DNA of 64,000 nt. Source: Gammaproteobacteria bacterium. GTDB lineage: Bacteria > Pseudomonadota > Gammaproteobacteria > Pseudomonadales > Azotimanducaceae. Where the stretch lies: positions 1 to 64,000 of the forward strand of contig QJYB01000108.1 of assembly GCA_003247835.1 (NCBI GenBank), given 5' to 3'. The notes under the pieces were generated by a model. That model did not search any database, was not told the origin of the DNA, and saw nothing but the letters and a program-made list of their open reading frames with translations. The position numbers and the translations under genes are program-made. Positions 54,419 to 62,447 of the stretch are shown in pieces (positions within the stretch are counted from its first letter, which is position 1; each line of letters starts with the position of its first letter).

Positions 54419-54943
54419 TCAGAACGGTTTGACCACCACCAGATAGATCACGTACGGAATGGTGATGATCACCACCGGTGACGAGACCATCAGGAACCAC
54501 CAGTGGGTGTGCATGGCCGCCTCGTATGCCTGCTGGTCCCCCCTCGCACGGATCTTTTCCTTGTTGCCGGCAAAGTGCGCCAGGTAGTAGTCCATCACCT
54601 CGATGGGAATGAACACCAGCACCACCATCACCAGCTTCATGGCGAACCAGCCCTGGGCCGGTGTCCAGCCGCCACCGATCATGAGCATGGGCCCGGTGAT
54701 CAGCAGCATGGGGAAGGCGACGTGCTCGAGAATGGCGCCGTCGTCGAACCGCTCCATGGCCCAGTTGCGCATCCGCACCGCATCCACATCCCGGGGAGAC
54801 TTCATCCATTCCCGGAGGATCGGCACCAGATAGAAGCGGTAGGCCACCGAGGTGCTCATGAACCAGACGGCCACGAACACCAGGTGGACGAACTTGATCT
54901 GCAGGTACCAGGGCGCCAGCAGCTGTTGGGCCGCTTCGATCAC
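54419..54943 (-). CDS. Four-helix membrane protein, CopD/DUF2269-like
   Basis: The 174-residue product has four or five hydrophobic helices. H20 in KFVHLVFVAVWFMS, and His in ILEHVAF and MHTHWWF, could be heme ligands, as in DUF2269/CopD-like or HemJ-like proteins. Electron transfer for an oxygenase, or copper or heme handling, is possible but unproven. It lies 13 bp downstream of the TonB receptor gene, so both are probably in one operon with the small membrane protein. Confidence 0.7.
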   Translation of the reverse strand: MIEAAQQLLAPWYLQIKFVHLVFVAVWFMSTSVAYRFYLVPILREWMKSPRDVDAVRMRNWAMERFDDGAILEHVAFPMLLITGPMLMIGGGWTPAQGWFAMKLVMVVLVFIPIEVMDYYLAHFAGNKEKIRARGDQQAYEAAMHTHWWFLMVSSPVVIITIPYVIYLVVVKPF

Positions 54944-54956
54944 GTCGCTGTTCCCG

Positions 54957-57302
54957 TCACTCGCCGAAGTGGTACGTCAACCATCCGTACAGGGTGCGCG
55001 GCCGGACCGGCTGGCCGAAGCTCAGCCCGAACGTGGCGAACGGCGTGGCGGACTCGTAGTAGAACTCGTCCGTCAGGTTGCGTGCGCCGAAGCCGACTTC
55101 CCACTTGTCGCCCGGCGACAGATAGGTCGCTGTGACGTTGAGGTTCTGATAGTTGTCGATCAGCAGCTCGGGCATGTTCTCCGCGCGGGTGTAGAAGTCG
55201 TCCTTCACGACGTAATCGGCCCGCAGCGAGACCATGGAGCCACTGGTCAGCGGAATGTCGTACTTCGCCATCAGCGACAGGGTCCAGTCCGGCGTCATCG
55301 GCAGATCACTGTTCTTGTCGATGACGATGGTGTTGGATACCAGCACGCCCTTCAGGCTGTCGATCTTGTCGTGCAGCAGGCCGCCGTTCACGCCGAGCGT
55401 CAAGCGGTCGGTGACCAGCGCGGAGAGCTCGAGCTCGAGACCGCTGATCGTCGCGTCGCCGAGATTCGCCTTGGTCGAGGACGTCGCCACCACGTTGCTC
55501 GACGCGTTGATCTGCATGTCCTTGTAGTCCATGAGGAATGCCGTCACGTTCAGCCGCATGCGGCGGTTGAACAGGGTCGACTTCATACCAACCTCGTAGT
55601 TGGTGACGTACTCAGGATCGTAATTGGGCAGCGGATTCGGCACTGCGCCCGTGAATCGGGCTGCGTAGCTGCCGTCCCGATAGCCTTTCGAGTAGGTGCC
55701 GTACAGCATGACGTCGTCTCTGACATCCCAGGACAGCGAGACCAGCGGCGTGAACTCCTTGGTCGTCAGGTCGCCGTACTGATCCGAAATGGGACCGACG
55801 CGGCGTTCCGTGATCAAGTTGAAGTACTTGTCACTCTCTGTGTAGCGGCCACCAATCGTCAGTTTTAGGGTATCGGTCAGATCGAAGTTGACCTGTCCGA
55901 ACACGGCCCAGCTGTCGTTGTCGATGTAGCGGTCCAGATACTGGAAGAAGAAATCCGGCGGCGATGCCAGCGGTGGTGCGAAGGAGATCTGGTTGAAGAT
56001 CGCCTCGTGACCTTCCTCACCGAAGTAGTAGACGCCCAGCACGTAGTTCATCCGGTCGCTGAACAGATCCCCGCTGAACTGCAGCTCCTGCGACCACTGT
56101 TCCTGGGTGTAGTCGTCGTGGTTGTTGGCGAACAGCAGGTACGGCGAGAAGTCGAGGTCGTTGAACAGCTTGATATCGAATTCCCGGTAGGCCGTGATCG
56201 ACTTCAGCTCCACGGCGCCGAGCTGCCAGGTGGCGGTGAGGTTACCGCCCCAGACCTCGACCCGCTGATTGGGATCGACCTGGGCGCCGGTGTTGTCGCG
56301 GAAGACGGAGTTGATCGCGTACGGATCGTTGGTATTCCAGACCGGGCCATAGCAGGCGGAGTTGGTTGCCTGCCCGGCGCCCGTGGTGCACGACGCCGCA
56401 TCGCCGCTGTAGAGGGCGTTCCAGAACGCTGCGAACTGCTGCACCGGTGCTGCCAGCGTGATCACCTCGCCGTTGAATCCGCCGATACCCGCGATGGGCG
56501 ACATCGCCCCGGGCTTTTCCTTGGCCAGCGAGTAGTCGGCGGCAAAGCTCAGGCTGAACGTATCGGTGATGTCCGCCAGCACGTTACCCCGGACTCCCCA
56601 CATGTGGTCGTTGCCGAGCTTGAGGTCGTCGTACTGCAGGGCCTTGACGTAGCCGTCCCGTTTGCGGCCGAAGGCGCTGAACCGGCCGGCGACGTGGTCC
56701 CCCATGGGGATGTTCACGTTGCCCTGGCCTTCCAGGTAGCCGGCACTGCCGCCGGAAACCCGCAGCGAGCCGCCGAGATCGTGGGTCGGTTGCTTGGAGA
56801 TGATGCTCACGGCGCCGCCGATTGTGTTTCGTCCGAACAGCGTGCCCTGAGGGCCCCGGAGCACTTCCACCCGCTGGACGTCAACGAGGTCGAACACGTT
56901 GCCGATGTTGCGGCCCATGTAGACGCCATCCAGATAGATGCCTACGGCCGGATCCTCGACAGGAATGAAGTCGTTCTGACCCATGCCGCGGATGAAGATG
57001 ACCGGCGATTTGACGCCGCTGGTGGCGCCTGCGGCCTCGAAGTGGACGTTCGGCACGACCTGGCCGATGGCATTGATCTTCATGCCGCCCTGTTCCACCA
57101 GGTCTTCCCCGGTGAGCACGGAGACGGCGATGGGAACGGACTGCATGGTTTCTTCGCGACGGCGCGCCGTGACGATGATTTCCTCGAGTGCGGGCGAGGC
57201 TCCTTCCTCGGCTGCCATGGCAGGTGCGCTGACGATGGTTTCTGCGGCCATGCTCAGAACGACGAGCAGAGCGGCGCCTCTACAAGAAGTACGGAAGAAC
57301 AT
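54957..57302 (-). CDS. TonB-dependent outer-membrane receptor 2
   Basis: The 781-residue receptor begins at ATG 57302, with GGGGAGGGG before it, and a signal peptide ending AMA. The TonB box region is LEEIIVTARRREE. The plug includes VEVLRGPQGTLFGRNTIGGAVSI and FIRGMGQNDFIPVEDPAVGIYLDGV. The beta barrel ends RTLYGWLTYHFGE. It resembles the receptors for hydrophobic or complexed substrates in degraders. The family 2 promoter (57411-57456) couples it to the class D monooxygenase. Confidence 0.94.
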   Translation of the reverse strand: MFFRTSCRGAALLVVLSMAAETIVSAPAMAAEEGASPALEEIIVTARRREETMQSVPIAVSVLTGEDLVEQGGMKINAIGQVVPNVHFEAAGATSGVKSPVIFIRGMGQNDFIPVEDPAVGIYLDGVYMGRNIGNVFDLVDVQRVEVLRGPQGTLFGRNTIGGAVSIISKQPTHDLGGSLRVSGGSAGYLEGQGNVNIPMGDHVAGRFSAFGRKRDGYVKALQYDDLKLGNDHMWGVRGNVLADITDTFSLSFAADYSLAKEKPGAMSPIAGIGGFNGEVITLAAPVQQFAAFWNALYSGDAASCTTGAGQATNSACYGPVWNTNDPYAINSVFRDNTGAQVDPNQRVEVWGGNLTATWQLGAVELKSITAYREFDIKLFNDLDFSPYLLFANNHDDYTQEQWSQELQFSGDLFSDRMNYVLGVYYFGEEGHEAIFNQISFAPPLASPPDFFFQYLDRYIDNDSWAVFGQVNFDLTDTLKLTIGGRYTESDKYFNLITERRVGPISDQYGDLTTKEFTPLVSLSWDVRDDVMLYGTYSKGYRDGSYAARFTGAVPNPLPNYDPEYVTNYEVGMKSTLFNRRMRLNVTAFLMDYKDMQINASSNVVATSSTKANLGDATISGLELELSALVTDRLTLGVNGGLLHDKIDSLKGVLVSNTIVIDKNSDLPMTPDWTLSLMAKYDIPLTSGSMVSLRADYVVKDDFYTRAENMPELLIDNYQNLNVTATYLSPGDKWEVGFGARNLTDEFYYESATPFATFGLSFGQPVRPRTLYGWLTYHFGE

Positions 57303-57410
57303 AATCCCCTCCCCGGGAGTTTTGACGTGACCCCCGTGTCGACCCTGACACGCCGTCACTGCGGTTGGGTGTGGCCTGACCCCTGGCCCACCTGGTTTCC
57401 TCGTTGCACG

Positions 57411-57456
57411 AGGATAGTCGTTATTCGATCCAGCGTCAAATCATTTGACGCTGGAT
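57411..57456 (-). promoter_or_regulatory. Family 2 operator and promoter of TonB receptor 2
   Basis: A perfect 14-1-14 palindrome fills 57428-57456, with arms ATCCAGCGTCAAAT / ATTTGACGCTGGAT. On the minus strand its right arm supplies -35 TTGACG (57434-57439), with -10 TATCCT (57411-57416) at 17 bp spacing. The inner 21 bp match the site at 52923-52943. Confidence 0.8.
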
Positions 57457-57469
57457 TTTCTGTTCGCTG

Positions 57470-59206
57470 CTAGGGTGCCGGCAGGTACCAGACCGGTGAG
57501 CTCCAGGCCCGGTCCTCGACCATGCGATCGGCCTCCGGAAACTTCGTGCACAGATTCAGGCGCTCGCACATGAACTTGGACCAGCGCGGGCTCGGCTGCT
57601 CGATGACCCGTGCGTACCAGTAGGCCGGTCCCTCGGCGGTCCCGTCATCGGTCCAGGTGACGCAGGCCGTATCCTGCCCGGATTCGAACGTGGCGATCCG
57701 CTCGACGGACTCCACCGGTGCACCGTCCACGAGATAGCCCTTGACGATGTCGATGGCGGCCAGCGGTGTCCGGTCCTTGGCCGCGAAGACGGTGAACGTC
57801 CGCTCGGACTCGTCGGTGGTGGTCCCGCCCATGGGGACCCCAAACGCGACTTCCACGGCCTCGCAGGCGGTCTTCGCCGTGGTGCCGAACTTCAGGCGGA
57901 TGCGGGTGCCGCTGGTGGCGTAAGCCTCCCGGCGCTGCAGCGCATCGAAGATGCTTTCGCGGGTGTTCTCTCCGGCCCAGACACCGACCAGACCACCGGG
58001 GTTGTAAACGGGGTTCGTCAGCAGCGATTCGGGATCGGCCCAGATGGCGGCAACCCCGCCGGTGAACGAGGACTCCTCCGTGAAGCCGGCTGCGGCAAAG
58101 TGGCCGTCCGTCGAGCCGATTGCGCCGAGCTGCAGCGGATTCCGGACCCGCCCGCCCGCCTCATAGGCGGCGAGGCCCTTGCCGAGCAGCGAGCGGTAGT
58201 AGCCGGAACGCATCTGCTGCCACTCAGCGTCGGGATCCTTGGCCGGTCCGAGCATGCGCAGCTTGGCCGTGTTCACCTCGACGAGCTCGAACCCGCAGTC
58301 CGACCGGTCGCTGTCGCGCCGTTCGGGCAGGCACTCGCTCGAGCCTTTCTCCTGATGGATTTCCGCCAGGCGCTCGTACCGGGCACGGAGCCCGGCCACC
58401 TCGTGGCTGTCGTTCTCGACGTCGAAGGTGCCACCGTCGGTCCAGTTCAGGTTGTGCGGGATCGCCACCGCGTCGCAGCCTTCCTCCGGCCGACAGTGCT
58501 CGGCGAGTGCAGCCCACAGCTTGCCGACGCTTGGATAGCGGATGTAATCGAAGGCGTGGTCCGGCACCTGGCTCGAACGGAAGATCACGTTGCGGTGCCA
58601 GTGCCGGCCATTCGGGGTCGCCGTCCACTCGTAGCCGATGAGGGCGGTGAACTCGCAGGGCTCGTTGGCCTGATCCGCCGCCTGGCGGACGCGTCCCCAC
58701 TGGCCGACGTTGGCCTGATCGCAGTCCAGTCCATCGCAGAAGGGCGCCGGTGCGGGCGGATCGGCCGTGACCACGGGCAGCAGAAACTCGTTGAACACAC
58801 CCCGGCCATCGCCGGAATCGCGGAGCTCGCGCATCCGCTGGCAGTACGGAATGTCGGCGTACACCGGATCCGTGCAGGAGTACGTGATTTCCCAGGTCTC
58901 CGCGTGATCGGTCACGGCGGCGAAATCCAGTGGCCGATCGATGGTGACGATCTGGCCATTTTCGAGCCGCAGGGACTGGCCACGGGCGAAGGCATAGGCT
59001 TCCCTGGGGGTGGCCAGGGTGCCGAAAGCATAGGCGTCGAGCGAGAAGGCCGTGTGCACGTGGAGATCCCCGAACAGCAGCGTCCGCTGCCCGGCATCGC
59101 CGGACTCCACCGGTCGGCAGGTGCCGGCGTCGACGGCTGTCGCCAGTGCGCACAACATGAGCGTGAACATGCCGGACGTTGTCGCCGGCAACGGTTTGAT
59201 TCGCAT
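57470..59206 (-). CDS. DUF3604 domain protein 2 (secreted)
   Basis: The 578-residue protein begins at ATG 59206, with GGGGGAG upstream, and a signal peptide ending VDA. The DUF3604 core starts LLFGDLHVHTAFSLDAYAFG and includes AAVTDHAE, IGYEWTA, IGSTDGHFAAAGF and GGLVGVWAGENTRES. Six or more Cys in the mature part could form disulfides. It is the paralogue of the protein at 18319-20274. It is transcribed divergently from the CMD-like gene and towards the TonB receptor 2 gene. Confidence 0.9.
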   Translation of the reverse strand: MRIKPLPATTSGMFTLMLCALATAVDAGTCRPVESGDAGQRTLLFGDLHVHTAFSLDAYAFGTLATPREAYAFARGQSLRLENGQIVTIDRPLDFAAVTDHAETWEITYSCTDPVYADIPYCQRMRELRDSGDGRGVFNEFLLPVVTADPPAPAPFCDGLDCDQANVGQWGRVRQAADQANEPCEFTALIGYEWTATPNGRHWHRNVIFRSSQVPDHAFDYIRYPSVGKLWAALAEHCRPEEGCDAVAIPHNLNWTDGGTFDVENDSHEVAGLRARYERLAEIHQEKGSSECLPERRDSDRSDCGFELVEVNTAKLRMLGPAKDPDAEWQQMRSGYYRSLLGKGLAAYEAGGRVRNPLQLGAIGSTDGHFAAAGFTEESSFTGGVAAIWADPESLLTNPVYNPGGLVGVWAGENTRESIFDALQRREAYATSGTRIRLKFGTTAKTACEAVEVAFGVPMGGTTTDESERTFTVFAAKDRTPLAAIDIVKGYLVDGAPVESVERIATFESGQDTACVTWTDDGTAEGPAYWYARVIEQPSPRWSKFMCERLNLCTKFPEADRMVEDRAWSSPVWYLPAP

Positions 59207-59231
59207 TGGATCTCCCCCTCGAGAGCGTCCA

Positions 59232-59270
59232 AGCGTATTGACAACGACCCAAACAGTCAATGATATTGAT
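59232..59270. promoter_or_regulatory. Family 3 operator with divergent promoters
   Basis: The palindrome TCAAT-GAT-ATTGA (59257-59269) and TATTGACAACGA (59236-59247) match the region at 51628-51655. Minus-strand -35 TTGACT (59255-59260) and -10 TACGCT (59232-59237) are 17 bp apart and serve the DUF3604 gene. Plus-strand TTGACA (59238-59243) and TGATAT (59261-59266), also 17 bp apart, could serve the CMD-like gene. Confidence 0.7.
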
Positions 59271-59300
59271 TCTCGAGTCGCACACATTCAGGGGGAAAGC

Positions 59301-59957
59301 ATGCCGAGACTGAAACAGGTATCCCGGGCCGAAGCCACGGAAAACGTCCGCAAGTACTACGACGCGCTGTTCGGCGACCGGGATCCGGTTGCCGAGCCGG
59401 GCACCGCCACCGGCACACCGGGTAACTGGTGGACCGTGTTCGCGCTGGTGCCATACGTCTTCGATCACGCCACCAGCCACTTCGGCATGTTTGGCATGTT
59501 CGCCGACAAATCGGTGAGCCAGCTCGACGGCAAGGTCCGCGAGCTCGCGATCCTCAGAGCGGGCTACACCCAGGCCAGCCAGTTCGTGTTCTCCCAGCAC
59601 TGCAAGGCATCGCGGCGCTTCGGGGTCACGGACGAGCAGATCGCCGCCATTCCGCACTGGGAGATCAGCGACGCGTTCGATGCCAAGGAGCGGGCCGTGC
59701 TCGCCTGGGCCGATGCGCTGATCCTGCAGGGCGGACGCGCCTCGGACGAGCTCTTCAACGCCCTGCACGAGCATCTGAGCGACGAGGACATCCTCGAGCT
59801 CACCTATCACACGCTGGGTTACAACCTGCATGCCGTCACCTGTAAGGCGCTGCGCCTCGAGTTCGATGACGTGGACGAACGCATCCGCGAGGTCCCGGTG
59901 CCGGCCGAGGGTGAGACGGCGGACTGGGCAGGCAACGCCTGGAAAAAGGAGGACTGA
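59301..59957 (+). CDS. Carboxymuconolactone decarboxylase / AhpD-like protein
   Basis: The 218-residue product contains a CMD-fold domain: VRELAILRAGYTQASQFVFSQHCKASRRFG and ERAVLAWADALILQGG. Only one Cys (SQHCKAS) sits where AhpD has an E-x-x-C-x-x-C/H proton relay, so peroxidase chemistry is unlikely and a lactone decarboxylase or scaffold role more plausible. AGGGGGAAAG precedes ATG 59301. It heads an operon with VOC 2, MarR 3 and the MFS transporter. Confidence 0.85.
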   Translation: MPRLKQVSRAEATENVRKYYDALFGDRDPVAEPGTATGTPGNWWTVFALVPYVFDHATSHFGMFGMFADKSVSQLDGKVRELAILRAGYTQASQFVFSQHCKASRRFGVTDEQIAAIPHWEISDAFDAKERAVLAWADALILQGGRASDELFNALHEHLSDEDILELTYHTLGYNLHAVTCKALRLEFDDVDERIREVPVPAEGETADWAGNAWKKED

Positions 59958-59959
59958 AC

Positions 59960-60550
59960 ATGGCCGAAGCGGCCTCGGAATACGATTTTGGGGGTCTGCA
60001 CCATCTGGCGCTGGTCTGCAGCGACATGGAGCGGACCGTGGATTTTTACACCAACGTGCTGGGCATGAAGCTGAAGAAGGGGTTCGACCTGGACGGCGGC
60101 TACGGCCAGCATTTTTTCTTCGACATGGGCGGCGGCAACGAGCTGGCGTTCTTCTGGTTCCGCGATGCGGCGAAGGCAGCCCCGGGGGTCGCATCGGCTG
60201 CGCACCTGGTGGGTCGTCAGGGAGGTACCATCACCTCCGCGCACGGTTCCATGAATCATGTGGCGTTCGCGGTTCCCGCCGATAAAATCGACGGCTACCG
60301 GGATTCCCTGGTCGCCAAGGGCGTGGATTGCACCGAGGTGGTGAACCACGATGACGTGGTCACCGGCGAGGAAGCCCGCCGTGGCGGCGGGGTTACCGAC
60401 AAGACCTGGTTGCGTTCGTTCTACTTCTACGATCCGGACGGCATCATGCTCGAGTTCTGCGCGACGCTGCAGGCGGGCGTGCCGAGCGTGGACCTGCCTG
60501 TGAACGCCAAAGGCATCAAGGCCAACGGGGAGCCCATCACGGGAGCGTGA
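59960..60550 (+). CDS. VOC-family protein 2
   Basis: The 196-residue paralogue of VOC 1 has potential metal ligands H15, H100 and E165 (LHHLALVC, MNHVAFAV, GIMLEFCAT) and the identical-style core YGQHFFFDMGGGNELAFFWFRD. It would be an extradiol-type dioxygenase or isomerase-like VOC enzyme. The start is 2 bp after the CMD-like gene's stop. MarR 3 follows with an overlap. Confidence 0.87.
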   Translation: MAEAASEYDFGGLHHLALVCSDMERTVDFYTNVLGMKLKKGFDLDGGYGQHFFFDMGGGNELAFFWFRDAAKAAPGVASAAHLVGRQGGTITSAHGSMNHVAFAVPADKIDGYRDSLVAKGVDCTEVVNHDDVVTGEEARRGGGVTDKTWLRSFYFYDPDGIMLEFCATLQAGVPSVDLPVNAKGIKANGEPITGA

Positions 60551-61029
60551 TGGCTTCCACAGCGAACAGACGTGCCGGCGCCGTGGCGCCGGGTTCCGCA
60601 ACCCAGGAGATGCTGCTGCGCAAGCTGCTGCACGCGTTTTACTGGATGGACGACGGGTTGCAGGCCCACATGATGCGCGAAGCGGGTCTTTCGCTGCCGC
60701 GGGCACAGTCCATGATGATGGTCTGCATCGCGGACGGGGTGACCCGTCAGGCGGACATGGCAACGCACCTGCGCGTGTCCAAGCAGGCGGTGCAGCAGGC
60801 GCTCAAGGCGCTGATCGCCAAGGATTTCGTGCGGATCGAGCCAGACCCGGACAACGGACGTCAGAAGATCGTCACGCTCACCCGCAAAGGTCACGAGATG
60901 CGCAGAATCGCCCGGACGGGGATCCTGGCGCTCGAACGGGAGCTCGCCGAGCGCATCGGTGCCGACCGCCTCGAGGCGCTGCACGATGCCCTGGGCGCGG
61001 ATTGGGGTCCTTCGGGACGAGCCGATTGA
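60550..61029 (+). CDS. MarR-family transcriptional regulator 3 (candidate for site family 3)
   Basis: The 159-residue protein has the MarR winged helix (RAQSMMMVCIADGVTRQADMATHLRVSKQAVQQALKAL split across helices; wing DPDNGRQKIVTLT). ATG 60550 forms a TGATG overlap with the VOC 2 stop; GTG 60547 is an alternative. The C-terminus ALGADWGPS resembles MarR 2, so both arose by duplication. It is the likely repressor for the family 3 sites. Confidence 0.9.
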   Translation: MASTANRRAGAVAPGSATQEMLLRKLLHAFYWMDDGLQAHMMREAGLSLPRAQSMMMVCIADGVTRQADMATHLRVSKQAVQQALKALIAKDFVRIEPDPDNGRQKIVTLTRKGHEMRRIARTGILALERELAERIGADRLEALHDALGADWGPSGRAD

Positions 61030-62369
61030 GCCAGGCCGGTGACGCCGACGTGACGGAGGACGGCCGCACGTCCGCCTCCTTGTTTTACGCCTGGTACGTG
61101 GTGGCGGTGCTGCTCATCGCCCAGGCATTCTCCTTTCTCGACCGCATGATCATGGGCCTGCTCGTGGGCCCGATCCGCGAGACTTTTCAGATCTCCGACA
61201 CCCAGTACAGCCTCCTGGCCGGACTCGCGTTCTCGCTCTTCTATGCCGTGATGGGCCTGCCGCTCGCCCGCATTGCCGACAGCAGGAGCCGCCGTAATCT
61301 GATCGCCGCCGGCATCGTCGTCTGGAGCGCGATGACAGCGCTCTGCGGGCTGGCCAAAGGCTTCTGGATGCTCTTTCTCGCCCGGGTCGGCGTCGGGGTA
61401 GGGGAGGCGACCCTCGCCCCCGGAGCCTACTCCATGATCACCGACTCGTTCCCGCGCCGGCTGCTCGCACGGGCGTTGTCCGTGTACATGATCGGTGTGA
61501 CGCTGGGTTCCGGTTTCGCCTACATGCTGGGCGGCGCCGTGGTGGCCTATGTGGCGGACATGCCCCAGGTGTCTCTGCCCGTGCTGGGCGAGTTGCACGG
61601 CTGGCAGCTCACCTTCTTCATCGTCGGCCTGCCGGGACTGCTTGTCGCGCTGGTGCTGCTGACCACCGTACGTGAGCCGGCCCGCCGGGGGGTGAGCGCC
61701 GCGGATGCCACCTCCATACCGGTGCGGGAAGTCGTGCGCTATCTGTGGCTGCGACGTCGCGCGTATGCCGGTCACATTCTCGGGATCTCGATCTTCATCA
61801 TGGTGGTTTACGCGCTGAACCTCTGGGGGCCGACCTACTTCATCCGCACGTTCGGCTACAGCCCGGCTCAGGCGGGCTGGGTGTTCGGCCTGGTGATGAT
61901 CATCGCAGGCACAGCCGGACTGCTGCTCGCAGGTTCGATCGCGGACGCGTGGATGCGCCGTGGCTCGGTGGATGCCTATGTGCGCGTGATCCTGATCAGC
62001 ATCGTCGCCATCGTGCCCTGCGCCGTCTCGCTCGGCTTCATCGAGAACGACCTGCTCGGCATCGTCATGATGGGGCTCGCCGTCTTCTTCTCGGCGTTTC
62101 AGGGCGGGCTCTCCGGCGGCACCCTGCAGCTCATGACGCCGAACCGTATGCGCGGACAGATCTCGGCCGTCTATCAGCTGTTCGCCAACTTCATCGGTCT
62201 CGGGCTCGGTCCCACCGTGGTCGCTGCCACTACCGACTATGTGTTCGGTAACGACGCCGCCATCGGCCAGTCCATCGCGCTGTGCGCCGCCGTGCTTTGC
62301 CCGCTCGGCGGGCTGATCCTCTGGAGGAGCCTGCCGGCGATCAAGCGCCAGCTCGGCGAGGTCTCCTGA
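61026..62369 (+). CDS. MFS transporter, spinster-like
   Basis: The 447-residue protein has 12 predicted membrane helices and MFS motifs (FSLFYAVMGLPLARIADSRSRR, ARVGVGVGEATLAPGAYSMI, SGGTLQLMTPNRMRGQISAVYQ). It fits spinster-like H+-coupled carriers often found near degradation genes. TTG 61026 overlaps the marR stop; GTG 61050 is a second choice. It could import the substrate of the operon, or export a product. Confidence 0.88.
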   Translation: MSQAGDADVTEDGRTSASLFYAWYVVAVLLIAQAFSFLDRMIMGLLVGPIRETFQISDTQYSLLAGLAFSLFYAVMGLPLARIADSRSRRNLIAAGIVVWSAMTALCGLAKGFWMLFLARVGVGVGEATLAPGAYSMITDSFPRRLLARALSVYMIGVTLGSGFAYMLGGAVVAYVADMPQVSLPVLGELHGWQLTFFIVGLPGLLVALVLLTTVREPARRGVSAADATSIPVREVVRYLWLRRRAYAGHILGISIFIMVVYALNLWGPTYFIRTFGYSPAQAGWVFGLVMIIAGTAGLLLAGSIADAWMRRGSVDAYVRVILISIVAIVPCAVSLGFIENDLLGIVMMGLAVFFSAFQGGLSGGTLQLMTPNRMRGQISAVYQLFANFIGLGLGPTVVAATTDYVFGNDAAIGQSIALCAAVLCPLGGLILWRSLPAIKRQLGEVS

Positions 62370-62447
62370 TCCGGTGAATTGCCTCAGCCGCGTGGGGCAG
62401 GGGTATAGTGGGAGCGAATCCTACTAAGGACTCAGAGGACGCCCACT

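Noticed and set aside
57428-57456. Palindrome as a simple terminator of the DUF3604 gene
   Set aside because: There is no T-run after it, its core recurs upstream of another gene, and it carries a promoter -35; an operator fits better, though a dual role is not excluded.
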